Shown in pieces: positions 48,086 to 58,984 of a stretch of 64,000 bases of DNA. How positions within the stretch are numbered: the first letter of the stretch is position 1; each line of letters opens with the position of its first letter. The translations under genes were made by a program, and so were the position numbers. The DNA is from Microvelia longipes (lineage: Eukaryota; Arthropoda; Insecta; Hemiptera; Veliidae), in contig JACMZG010001863.1 in assembly GCA_018340805.1 (NCBI GenBank), positions 60,183,005 to 60,247,004 of the forward strand, written 5' to 3'. The notes beneath the pieces are model-generated. The model was not told the DNA's origin. It made no database searches and worked only from the letters and a program-made list of their open reading frames with translations.

Positions 48086-48736
48086 CCTCATCTTAAAGTG
48101 ATGTAAAAATTCATACAGTAGGGGTTGGGGCGCGGGACACAGTGGTCCAATTCCCCCGGAATAAGCTGTTTTAGATGGGTCTGCTTTAAGTTCACCGTTT
48201 CTCCACTAGAGGCAGGTCAGTTCACCTTGTACGGCATATATAAAATATTTAGTTCTTCATTTTCAGGATTTAAATTATTTTAAGAGATCATTAACAATGT
48301 TAAAAATCTTATTAATTATTTTAAATGTATAATTTTCATAAAATGTTATAAAAATATAAATGCTGTTATTTTTAACTAGACCTGATATCATGATAACCAT
48401 GACGTGCAAAAATGGGAAATTAATTTGCGTGTTTATTGCTTTTTTATTTGTTCTTTTAATAGAAAAAATGCTAAATTTATCTTATTTTCTAAACAAATAA
48501 TCTTATAAACGACTAAAAATGTTCAGAAATTTTGTCTTGTTTACATTCTATTTATAGACGTCTCGATTTAAAACTGATAAAAATATTGATAACAGTTGTA
48601 CAAGGTGAACACTAGCGCTCGGTGCGGTAGTTGATGCAACTAGCCCCTTATTTTTTAGGACCACCTCAAACCAGGGAGTTGGACCATTGTGCCCCCTTCC
48701 CTACTGTATGAATTTCAACATCACTTTACCTCATCT
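48086..48736. mobile_element. Foldback element, ~650 bp, ~150-bp inverted ends
   Basis: Left: CCTCATCTTAAAGTGATGTA, TTCATACAGTAGGG, AGTGGTCCAATTCCC and TTCACCTTGTACGGC. The right end, inverted: AGATGAGGTAAAGTGATGTT, TTCATACAGTAGGG, AATGGTCCAACTCCC and TTCACCTTGTACAA. The interior 48250-48590 is AT-rich without an ORF. Confidence 0.85.
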
Positions 48737-49084
48737 ATTACCGTAATGTGCTCACCCTGAAAAGTCTAAACCAAACCTTTACGAGAATAATCCGTTTAGA
48801 CGTTTATAAGACCATTTGAGTGCATTTATTACGCATTAATTCTGAGTCTTTGTCATCTATTCCGCTCAGTTCATTCTATAAGTTTGAAACAGCCGTAAAA
48901 TAAAACTTTGGATCTACATATTCATTCATAAAATAAAAACAAAGCCTAAAAGCATTGTTTTTATTAAAAGATTACATACATAGGTTGCGTTTATACGTTT
49001 ACACTGCAGTATTAGCGAACACCTATAAGTTGATAGCTACGCACTGAATTCGAAGTATATAAGCACTTAAACGCAGCGCTTGGG

Positions 49085-49637
49085 ATCCCACATTCGAAGT
49101 CCGAACTATGCTCTTCGTGATTCTGAAAATTATTTGTTAAAACAAGTCCTCGCCATCAATAATTAACACAGAACAAAATTAATGTATCTCAGCTGAGATT
49201 GTCCCCGCAGGGTGAACATCCTAAAGGGCCAAAATGACCTACAGTCTATCGTTTAGTTTAAAAATCCCCAAGGTCATAAGTATTTTGGGGATTGACCAAT
49301 CAAAGAAGCCGCTGCCAACCTCTTACTTATAAAGAAAAAAAAACCTCTACCACCATAACCACTGTAGGGAAAAAAACCTTCTTCCCGGCAATCGTTCACT
49401 TTGTTTGTGGTTCTTCTTTTGATTACATCGTTTTGAAAACTACTTTCAAATTAATCTTAAAAATGATAGTTTAAAATAAAACAACACAAAAGAAATGTAA
49501 AAAAAACATCGCCAAGAAAACACGGGTAAAATAACCTGATTTGTTTACATTTTTTTCCTTAAAAATCAGTGGTGTCTAAACTGACCTGTCAAGATTTTTA
49601 AACTAAACGATAGACTGTAAAACTGGCATTTCTTCCT
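49085..49637 (+). mobile_element. tRNA-derived SINE, copy C, split by a mariner-like MITE
   Basis: A diverged copy: CGAACTATGCTCT, ATTATTTGTTAAAAC, CTCGCCATCAATAATTAA, CAGCTGAGATTGTCCCCGC and AGGGTGAACATCC align with copy A up to 49241. The SINE's last bases (TAAAACTGGCATTT) resume at 49618. The head is heavily decayed. Confidence 0.7.
49242..49617. mobile_element. Tc1/mariner-like MITE, 376 bp, perfect 25-bp TIRs, TA duplication
   Basis: The left TIR 49242-49266 starts CAGTCTATCGTTTAGTTT. The right TIR 49593-49617 is its exact inverted copy. TA flanks both ends (49240-49241 and 49618-49619). TA target duplication and a CAGT start are typical of Tc1/mariner. The interior has no transposase. 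Identical TIRs suggest recent activity relative to the decayed SINE it sits in. Confidence 0.9.
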
Positions 49638-50518
49638 TTTTAGTAACTCACACAAAATGCACACGTTCCCAGGCTACAGTGCTACACATTACTAAACATT
49701 TTGATTTTATTGCTGGTATAATTCATTACAAAGGAATTCCAAGAGATTTATCATTGCTAATTTTATTTCTACCCAATTAATCCCTTTTTCTTTGAATTTT
49801 TCTTATAAAAATAAAAGTTGCTCATAAGCGTAGGGAAAGTAAAAGGAAGTTTGGAAGCTGAATAAATAATACAAGGGAGGCGGTTAAAAAGACATTTATC
49901 TGTGGTTTTGACTTAGATGAGGAAATTCACCTCCGCTGTAAAAATTCATATATTAGAAAAAAGGGGAAAGTAAAAGAAAACAAATCTTTAGTCGGGGGTG
50001 GCTTCCTGCCGGGGGCGGCTGAAAGAATTAGGATATAACCTGCAGCGAGCAATGGCCGACGATTCACACAGTAAAAGAGAGATAAATGACTTAAAGGAAA
50101 CATTAAATCCTTATATAAGACGTTACGGAGGTTGGCACCACTGCGACCCTATTAAACATTTTTAACTCCTATTCTTGCTGGCAGGGAAATGCGAGGAAAT
50201 GCTATCAAATGTAGTGTGAGATTTTCTTCTTCCCCACCGGAAACTTGCCTGCGGGGAGTTGCCCCTGACTAATGTGCATCTTTACACACTTTAATAAAAA
50301 AACTGTGTGAAAATTTGTTGCTAGGTAATAGATGGCATTGGTGCTAATACATTTATGGGGAAATTGATATACTTGGATTAAGAAAATCTTACACACCATA
50401 CATCTGAAATCAAAGAATAGTTGCGGAAATTCAGAAAACCATTATTCAGAATAGTTATTGTAAACTCCAATAGTATAAAAAAAATGATAACTGACATCAT
50501 CAGAGCTGTTTACAGACT
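49638..50518. other. Intergenic DNA, no gene recognised
   Basis: Moderately GC-rich around 49980-50060. No domain or structured repeat seen. Confidence 0.5.
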
Positions 50519-52051
50519 ATTCGCGATTCAAAGTCCGTAGCAGCGCCACCGTCGCTGATAAGAAATTGATTACGGAAGGGTGATCGTTGTTAAAGTCCTT
50601 ATGGGAGTTTTTTGGTTTTTCTTATTTGTGACGATTATTTCTTTAAATTTTTTATCAAAGTGCTTTAAATTAATTAATTTTAGGGCGTATGAACTCAGTC
50701 GAATCACTATTTCGTTGAAAAATAGGGTTTTAATGGGTTGTCACGAGTATTTAAATTGAGTGATAAGATGGTGAATATCACAATATAGTGTTTTATTTTA
50801 GTTATTGTTAATTCATGTTACTTTTAAATAATTTTAGTTTACACAAACACAAAATTACCTTTTTATTGCATTAAATTGTTTAAATTAGTTGTTAAAGGTA
50901 TTTAAATTAACTGATAACAAGCCGATTTTCACCGTAATGGTGTTTTAATTTATTAATCAATTTTATTTACACACTAAAATAATAAATAACTCAATAAATT
51001 CATGTTTTTGTAAAATGTTTGTTTAAATTATCCGTTTAGGTTTTATTATTTCTGGGTTAAATCGGACAAATCCAAGTCTGTAGTGATAAGAGCCTGATTC
51101 TATATTTGAAATCCTAGAATAATCGAAGTATTTATCTATGAAATATTGGCCATTTTTTTAGCACCGATGGTCGTTCTACTAGTTTTTACCTCATTTATCA
51201 CAAATTAACGAACAATTATTATTATTATTATTATTATTTTATTTATTAATTTGTATTACAGTTTTATATAACCACAAGAATACAAATAAAATTAGATAAT
51301 TTACAACGTATAAGAAAAAACACCTTCATGAGGAACTATTATCACTTTTCACTATAACTTTCATAGAACTGACACTGGCACTAACACTAAATCACAGATA
51401 AGCGCTGAACTAGACATTTAATAAAAATACTTAATATGAACTACTACACTAACTTAAATTATGCTAAATTTAGTTTTTACATTTAAAAACAACACAATAC
51501 TATTGGAACTAGAAAAAAAAAATACTACTTAAAAATAAATTCAAAAGAAAAGAGTTGGGATAGATACGTGGAACAAGGATAATTTAAGGATAATACCATA
51601 AAGTTATATATATATATATAATAACTTAGTAATAATAAGTGAAGTACCTACACAACTTAAAGGTTAATATTAGATAAGAAACAAGTAAATAAATCATAAT
51701 TTGTATACACAAAGACAAAACTACTAAGAAGGTAACAAAGTGATATGGGTAACAAACCATAAGATTCAGGGTAATAGAGAAATTATATCAGAAAGTCCTT
51801 TAATACTTCGTGACTCAGCAACACTTATACCTAACGAATTAAAACTATGGACACAACGTACTAATGGTGAAACGGTGGTAACTTCATTAATATAAAGACA
51901 ACGACCAACTCTTCTACCAAGACACAATAAAGGAATAAAAGAAGAATTTTCAACGGCTCCCATGCTAATCCTATGAAAAAAAATTGATCACCCTTTCGTT
52001 TTCCCGCCATTGGTATTGCCAACCTTACAACTATCTCTTTGAATCGCGAAT
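50519..52051. mobile_element. TIR element (ATTCGCGATTCAAAG ends), copy 1, carrying a LINE insertion
   Basis: The termini are exact inverted copies of ATTCGCGATTCAAAG, with looser inner similarity (GGAAGGGTGATC versus GAAAGGGTGATC). Without the insertion at 51217-51928 the element would be ~820 bp, matching copy 2 at 55483-56332 (~850 bp). The body is AT-rich, with no transposase. Superfamily not assigned because no clear target duplication is seen. Confidence 0.85.
51217..51923 (-). pseudogene. 5'-truncated LINE inserted in the TIR element
   Basis: An ATT/TTA tract at 51217-51238 is the tail of a minus-strand retroposon. The coding end (51923-51766) reads VSPLVRCVHSFNSLGISVAE and SRSIKGLSDIISLLP then stop, matching the SFNSLP...S-K-F pattern at LINE RT C-termini. 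ACAAT flanks both sides (51212-51216 and 51924-51928) and occurs once in the uninterrupted copy 2, giving both the target duplication and the empty site. The 3' UTR is ~530 bp. Confidence 0.75.
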
Positions 52052-52469
52052 ATTATAAACTCCCTTGTCTCGACACACAACTCGCTAAAGCCACCACGGC
52101 CGATGGCTAAAATAATTGAATAAAATAAACTGTGCTGCTTTAAATTTATAAAACAATATAAATTATATTTTATTTAATGTTATACATAAATGTTATTTTA
52201 ATACATATATATTTAAAATTTAAACAGTTTATAAATGATAATAATAACAAGAAAAATAAATATAAACAAATAATAAAATAATTATTATAATTATAAATCA
52301 GAAAGAGTTATAGCAAATCTTCTTATTAGATCCAATAATCTTACCTGATGAAAGCAAAACTATCCATAGATAAAATTTTGGCCACTAATAATAGTAAGCC
52401 GAATGGTATTAACTGGTACTATTCTGGGGGCAAGCGAATAGACCTAAATGATTAGCAAATAAATAATCA
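52052..52469. other. AT-rich intergenic DNA
   Basis: No feature recognised. Confidence 0.5.
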
Positions 52470-52650
52470 GCTATCGTCGATACTTGCTGTCAATGATAGC
52501 TGATTCTTCAATTGCTTCTTTAATTTGTGGCAAATATGACCTCTTTAATGATTAGCTCATTTATAACCAGCTATCGTCAATACTTGCTGTCAATGATAGC
52601 TGATTCTTCAATTGCTTCTTTAACTTGTGGTGAATATAATTTCTTTAATA
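52470..52650. repeat. Two tandem relics of the hammerhead-palindrome tips
   Basis: AATCAGCTATCGTCGATACTT through TTGCTGTCAATGATAGCTG, followed by ATTCTTCAATTGCTTCTTTA, occurs twice (52470 and 52558). It equals the outer ends of the 12.7-kb palindrome joined together (AGCTACCGTCGACACTTGCTG and GATTCTTCGATTGCTTCTTC), with the ribozyme core lost. Confidence 0.65.
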
Positions 52651-54089
52651 ATTAGCAAATAGATAAAACCCTATTTTTGTTTGTCTGAAAGAAAAGAATG
52701 ATAAATTATAACTTCTTGATAGGTAAGTAATTGTAACCAGTAGAACAGGTGTAGCGGGGAGAGGTGCGCAAAACTCTTACACGGCTATAAATTTATTCAA
52801 AGTTGCCCCTGGCTTGGAAAAACTTTATTTATGAATTTTCCCTTACTGCACCCTTATTTTTATAAGGGTTGTACCTTGTTAATTCTTTGCATCATTGTGT
52901 TTCACAATTTTTTCTGAAAAGTCCTTTTTCGGGTCGCTTTAGCGACTTTAAGGAGTTTTTATTTTTGTAAAATTATAGTTTGTTAAAAAAAGGGGGAGAA
53001 GTGATTCGTTATATACTTTAGGGACTTCACAACTTAGTACTTAAACCCTCGAGTTTTGTCTCCCTTGAGACTGGCAAAGTTTTGCCTACAAAGTTTCCCC
53101 CCACCCCTCTCGAGATGGTCTCCTAAAAGTTTCCCAAGGAAATTTCCGACCCCTCTGTTAAAATAAAGGAGCACCCGCTATTTATCGCCCATTTAACTCC
53201 TACATATTCTCACCAATTTTTCTTCCCGCTTTTTTTATAATTTATTATTATTTTTCAAAAAGTTGTTGGAACTAATATTTTACGGGTTGAAATGAGTTCA
53301 ACGGAACCACTTTGGAACAAGCCTTGGAAAGACAAATGCCTCATAAAACAGCCATTACACTGCACTAAAACTTTATACCTAATTTTCTTTTTTCTTACTT
53401 TTTTCGCTTCGATCAAGTTCTTTTTTCCTTCAAACTTCTAATGACCCTTTACTTTAAAGGTAAACCCTATGAAATCAAAAATAATGAATACTGATCTCTT
53501 TAAAACAAATTTAATCGATAATTGGCAAAAAAACTTAAAATTATATTTAATGTAATAAAATTATTTATTTTAATAAACAAAAAAATAAAGAACAAGGATG
53601 ATAATATTATAACCTAGTAGTAAACTATCAGCGCCCACTTAGAGAACGTTTGAGGAACTTCACCAGTGACAGTAAACTCTTTCACAGTCGCCGACAGTAA
53701 GAGACAAACGAAACTATCGCACACGGTAAAAAAGTATTTCACTAACTTTTTTAAGGAAGCAAAATGCTTACTATACAGCCGCCCGGAAAAAAAATCAAAT
53801 GTGTTTTCATTAAAACCATTTCTCACCAAATTAAAATTGTACCCTTGTTGGAATGTGTTATTAAACAGCACCAAAAATTTTATTTTTCACTTATTTTTCT
53901 ACTCCTTTGGAAGTATAGAAACTTTAAAAAGGACTCGGGGAGTGTTTTTAATCCTGAAATTACTCGAGTGAGATGAAGGAAAGTATTAAAACCTTGGGAA
54001 GAAGGATTGCTTCGACATCTCCCGCTATCATTACGGCTTAAAAAGAATCCTTAAGGACGGAGAAGAGGAGCTTAGCGACAAATCTTACT
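52651..54089. other. Intergenic DNA, no gene recognised
   Basis: Overlapping open frames at 53614-53976 on both strands show no domain; mutual shadows in low-complexity sequence. Moderately GC-rich stretch 53040-53180. Confidence 0.5.
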
Positions 54090-54439
54090 CCCTAGGGGAA
54101 TAAAGACTTCCCATCCGGGGAAGCAAACCTTGTCTAATACATTTTTCTCCCTTATACCTTTTCTTATCAAAAGAAAAAGAAACTGGCAAAAAAATATATA
54201 ATAATGTTCTTGTGCGCAGATAATTCGATAATATGGGCTTTCTATATGAAAGGAAAATACCAATCTATCTATCTACTTATGACAAAATATCTATTATCCT
54301 GAAATGAATTTTACCTATTAGAAAAATGAGCTGGTGAGTTTGGTTCAAGGCTTTCCATTCTTGCCAAAAACATTTTATTTAAATTTTGCGTAGTAAGGCT
54401 TTACATATTTTAATTCGCATACAGATTTTATCGCACTTA

Positions 54440-54742
54440 ATTCTGCGTTCTAAAGTTCTACAGTATTTTTATCGCACTGTAAATGCATTCTTGCGTTGTA
54501 AGTTCTACAGTATTTTTATCGCACTGTAAATGCCATTCTTGCGTTGTAAGTTCTACAGTATTTTTATCGCACTGTAAATACCATTCTTGCGTTGTAAGTT
54601 CTACAGTATTTTTATCGCACTGCAAAAACCATTCTTGCGTTGTAAGTTCTACACTATTTTTATCGCACTGTAAATACTATTCTTGCGTTGTATGTTCTAC
54701 ACTATTTTTATCGCACTGTAAACGTCATTTCTCTCACTAAAT
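54440..54742. repeat. 48-bp minisatellite, about 6 copies
   Basis: The unit is about 48 bp: TTCTACAGTATTTTTATCGC, ACTGTAAATACCATTCTTGC, GTTGTAAG. It yields a repetitive frame (SCVVSSTVFLSHCKxH), because 48 is a multiple of three. No start context or signal suggests a gene. Confidence 0.93.
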
Positions 54743-54984
54743 AGTGTAAATATTAGCTCATCGCAAAGACAGATAAAATTCGGATAAGATATTTCTCATG
54801 GTTAAATGAGGAATCAAACCTATGATAGTGTGATAATTTTTGTTTGTTTAACCAGCCACTCGTCTTCCCCCACTTTAGCTCCACCGAAACACGTTCTACC
54901 TTTATAACTTTATATGATATATCAAGAAGCAACATAATATTATTTTTTGTACATATTCGAATTAGTCGACAAGATAAAATATAA

Positions 54985-55175
54985 TAACGCAACTAGGATA
55001 GAAGATTTCAGTTCTCGACATAGCCTCGGTAGTTAAAAGTTTAGTATGCTTCTTTAGTATACCTCGGCCTATCGGCTTCAGCAGAAAATTAAGTGTCTTT
55101 CTTCAGCTTTACCTTAAAAGAAAACTGAAACTTGAGCTGTAAAACATTTTTCCATCTCTCGTTGTGTAAATAACA
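54985..55175. mobile_element. MITE of the 20.2-kb family, copy 2
   Basis: GCAACTAGGATAGAAGATTT, CAGTTCTCGACATAGCC, CCTCGGCCTATCGGCTTC and GAGCTGTAAAACATTTTTCC follow the same order as 20167-20385. The termini are more diverged. Confidence 0.65.
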
Positions 55176-55482
55176 ATTAATTAATGACGTCATAGTTTAA
55201 CAAAGTATACAACATTACTCAGTATATATGTTCAAGGTTTTTATCTATAAGATCCTAAGTATATATTCTACTTGAAAAGAACTAAGGTTACCTGGCACGA
55301 ACTCAAAACGTAAAATTAATTAAAATTTACTGGAATTCACAAGTTGTAATTATCTTAAATTGAAACACTCTTCATCGAAAATTTTCAGAGGCGTCATTTT
55401 CTTTGGCAATTCATAAACAAAGTTTTCGACAGATATATTTTCAAGGGACATATGCAGTAAATAATAAAAATTTACTAACTTT

Positions 55483-56332
55483 ATTCGCGATTCAAAAGTC
55501 CGTTAGCAGCGCCACCGTCGCTGATTAAGAAATTTGATAACGGAAGGGTGATCGTGTTAAAGTCCTTATGGGGAATTTTTTGGTTTTTCTTATTTGTGAC
55601 GATTATTTCTTTAAATTTTTTATCAAAGTGCTTTAAATTAATTAATTTAGGGCGTATGAACTCAGTAGAATCACTAGTTTCGTTGAAAAATAGGGTTTTA
55701 ATTGGTTGTTCCGACGAGTATTTAAATTGGGAGTGATAAGATAGAGTGAAATATCACAATATAGTGTTTATTTTATTATTGTTAATTCATGTTACTTTTA
55801 AATAATTTTAATTTACCACAAACACACATAATTATTCTTTTAAATGCATTAAATTGTTTTAAATTAGTTGTTAAAGGTATTTAAATTAACTGATAACAAG
55901 CCGATTTTCAGCGTAATGGGTTTTTAATTTATTAATCAATTTTATTTACACACTAAAATAATAATAAATAACTCAATAAATTCACGTTTCTTGTAAAATG
56001 TTTTGTTTAAATCATCCGTTTAGGTTTTATTATTTTTGGGCTAAATCGGACAAATCCAAATCTGTAGTGATAAGAGGCCTGATTCTATATTTGAAATCCT
56101 GGAATAAATCGAAGTATTTATCTATTTGAAGTATTGGCCATTTTTTTTTAGCACCAATTGTGTCTATTAATTTTTACCTTCATTTATCACAGAAGTAACG
56201 AACAATAAAGGAATAAAGAAGAATTTTCAACGGCTCCCATGTAATCCTATGATAAAAAAAAATGGTTACCCTTTCGTTTTTCCCCGCCATTGGTGGTATT
56301 GCCAACCTTAAACTATCTCTTGAATAGCGAAT
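55483..56332. mobile_element. TIR element (ATTCGCGATTCAAAG ends), copy 2, uninterrupted
   Basis: About 850 bp, collinear with 50519-52051 but lacking the LINE: AACGAACAATAAAGGAA at about 56189 is the intact site. The right terminus has GAATAGCGAAT, one change from the canonical end. Confidence 0.85.
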
Positions 56333-56739
56333 AGTCTAAAGACAAAACCAGTGGTGCATAGTTAGAGGGAAGGAGGCGAGTTTATTTCCATTACTAAGTT
56401 GTTTGCTACACGGCCCAGTGTTGTTTTTACCAATTTGTCAAGTATTGAGTTACTTCTCTCTCTCTCCGCACAGACGAGAAAGTTAAAACGCAGTTGTCTT
56501 GTTTTTTCATCCGACCTTGTTTTTGTTTATTTTTTTTTTTGTTTCGGAGTTGGAGAGTTTTCCAGAGCAAGATTTCACTTAGCGAGGGTCGAGTTGTTGT
56601 GTCAATACTCACGAGGAAAAATATTTCAGAAACAATAAGTTGTCAAAACAAAGTTTCTAAAAGCTTTGTTGCCAGAACTAAAACTTCTCTACTTTAAACC
56701 CCTTTTTAATTATTTCCTAATTTTTCAGCGAAAAAATAT

Positions 56740-57310
56740 TTACTTAAAATATAAGTAATAATCCTTGACTTATAAATAATATAAGTACAAATCATTGAAA
56801 TATACATAATATAAGTACTAATCCTTGACACATACATAATATAAGTACAAATCATTGAAATATACATAATAATATAAGTATACTAATCCTTGACCACCAT
56901 ACATAATATAAGTAACAAATCTTTGGACACATACATAATATTAAGTACTAATTCCTTGACACATACATAATTATAAGTACTAATCCTTGACACATACATA
57001 ATATAAGTACACATCTTTGACACATACATAATATAAGTACAAATTCTTTTAACACATTACAACAATTATAGTACAAATCTTTGACACATACATAATATAA
57101 GCTACAACTTTGACAACATACATAATATAAGTACAAATCTTTAACACATACACAATATAAGTACAAATCTTTGACACATACATAATATAAGTACTAATCC
57201 TTGACACATACATAATATTAAGTACAAATCTTTGACACAACATAATATAAGTACAAATCTTTGACCACATACATAATATAAAGTAATTAAATCCCTGACA
57301 CGTACATAAT
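56740..57310. repeat. 30-bp minisatellite, about 19 copies
   Basis: Unit ACATAATATAAGTACAAATC plus TTTGACACAT, alternating with a ACTAATCCTTGACACAT variant and with occasional one-base indels. Confidence 0.93.
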
Positions 57311-57589
57311 ACTAAAAGACTATTTACTTTACTTAGAAATATATAGATATATGCTTCAGCACTGAATCAGGCTAAATTTTTATGCTATTGTTTAATAATC
57401 CGATTCCGGGTGTGTATCGAAAACGTCACAGCCTTTTACCTTATTCCTCCAAAACTTCTTATAACCCAAACAAAGTATCAAACATTACTCTTGAGATATT
57501 TAAAGTATAATAACTGTTGAAACAATGTGGCCATTTCTCTCTTAAAGATTTCCGGACTCCCTGACTAACCAAACCTTTCGAAAACGGTT

Positions 57590-57665
57590 TTTGGGTACCT
57601 CGGGAAATTTTGCTCACCTTACAAAATTCGCTTCGCTAGTCCTCAACATTTCAAAATCCGAAAAT
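57590..57665. repeat. Short fragment of the CGGATTCGCTACGCTCAT family
   Basis: GGGTACCTCGGGAAATTTTG and TTCGCTTCGCTAGTCCTCAA match the opening of the 38.04- and 47.17-kb repeats. Confidence 0.6.
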
Positions 57666-57819
57666 ACGTCCATTTTTTTCAGTCATCACCTTTTCACGTA
57701 TTGTTCATCGCTCGAAAAGCCGCTTTTGAAAAAGTAATGTTGACAAAAATAAGAGTCGCATTTAAAAAAGGCCGTATAGATTATTTAAATAAAAGTATAC
57801 TTATCAAAAAGTCGTACTA

Positions 57820-57984
57820 ATATGAAACAAAGTATACTTATCAAAATCGTATTGATATGAAACAAAGTATACTTATCAAACGCCGTACTGATATGAAACA
57901 AAGTATACTTATTAAAAAGCCGTTATTTGAATGAAACAAAGTATACTTATTTTAAAAATTCGTATTGATATGAACAAAGTTTAC
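57820..57984. repeat. ~36-bp tandem repeat running into the gap
   Basis: Units with ATGAAACAAAGTATACTTAT and a variable CAAAAAGCCGTATTGAT part, about 5 copies, ending at the first N. The gap probably hides more of the array. Confidence 0.85.
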
Positions 57985-58984
57985 NNNNNNNNNNNNNNNN
58001 NNNNNNNNNNNNNNNNNNNNNNNNNNNNNNNNNNNNNNNNNNNNNNNNNNNNNNNNNNNNNNNNNNNNNNNNNNNNNNNNNNNNNNNNNNNNNNNNNNNN
58101 NNNNNNNNNNNNNNNNNNNNNNNNNNNNNNNNNNNNNNNNNNNNNNNNNNNNNNNNNNNNNNNNNNNNNNNNNNNNNNNNNNNNNNNNNNNNNNNNNNNN
58201 NNNNNNNNNNNNNNNNNNNNNNNNNNNNNNNNNNNNNNNNNNNNNNNNNNNNNNNNNNNNNNNNNNNNNNNNNNNNNNNNNNNNNNNNNNNNNNNNNNNN
58301 NNNNNNNNNNNNNNNNNNNNNNNNNNNNNNNNNNNNNNNNNNNNNNNNNNNNNNNNNNNNNNNNNNNNNNNNNNNNNNNNNNNNNNNNNNNNNNNNNNNN
58401 NNNNNNNNNNNNNNNNNNNNNNNNNNNNNNNNNNNNNNNNNNNNNNNNNNNNNNNNNNNNNNNNNNNNNNNNNNNNNNNNNNNNNNNNNNNNNNNNNNNN
58501 NNNNNNNNNNNNNNNNNNNNNNNNNNNNNNNNNNNNNNNNNNNNNNNNNNNNNNNNNNNNNNNNNNNNNNNNNNNNNNNNNNNNNNNNNNNNNNNNNNNN
58601 NNNNNNNNNNNNNNNNNNNNNNNNNNNNNNNNNNNNNNNNNNNNNNNNNNNNNNNNNNNNNNNNNNNNNNNNNNNNNNNNNNNNNNNNNNNNNNNNNNNN
58701 NNNNNNNNNNNNNNNNNNNNNNNNNNNNNNNNNNNNNNNNNNNNNNNNNNNNNNNNNNNNNNNNNNNNNNNNNNNNNNNNNNNNNNNNNNNNNNNNNNNN
58801 NNNNNNNNNNNNNNNNNNNNNNNNNNNNNNNNNNNNNNNNNNNNNNNNNNNNNNNNNNNNNNNNNNNNNNNNNNNNNNNNNNNNNNNNNNNNNNNNNNNN
58901 NNNNNNNNNNNNNNNNNNNNNNNNNNNNNNNNNNNNNNNNNNNNNNNNNNNNNNNNNNNNNNNNNNNNNNNNNNNNNNNNNNNN
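57985..58984. other. Assembly gap, 1,000 N
   Basis: Exactly 1,000 Ns, a placeholder of unknown true length. Confidence 1.

Larger units (their letters stand above)
54090..57984. repeat. Segment A, duplicated after the gap at 59.0-64 kb
   Basis: The order ACTTCCCATCCGGGGA, AGCAAACCTTGTCTAATAC, 48-bp array, 55.0-kb MITE, TIR element, TTGCTACACGGCCCAGTG block and 30-bp array recurs in the same orientation at 59.0-63.4 kb. This copy has intact repeats and few irregularities. Confidence 0.85.

Noticed and set aside
53614..53976. Overlapping frames on both strands (86, 101 and 70 codons)
   Set aside because: Mutual shadows with lysine/phenylalanine-rich composition, no domain and no splice or start support.
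54483..54740. Repetitive 85-codon frame (SCVVSST.FLSHCK repeats)
   Set aside because: Produced by the 48-bp minisatellite, whose period is a multiple of three; no independent coding evidence.
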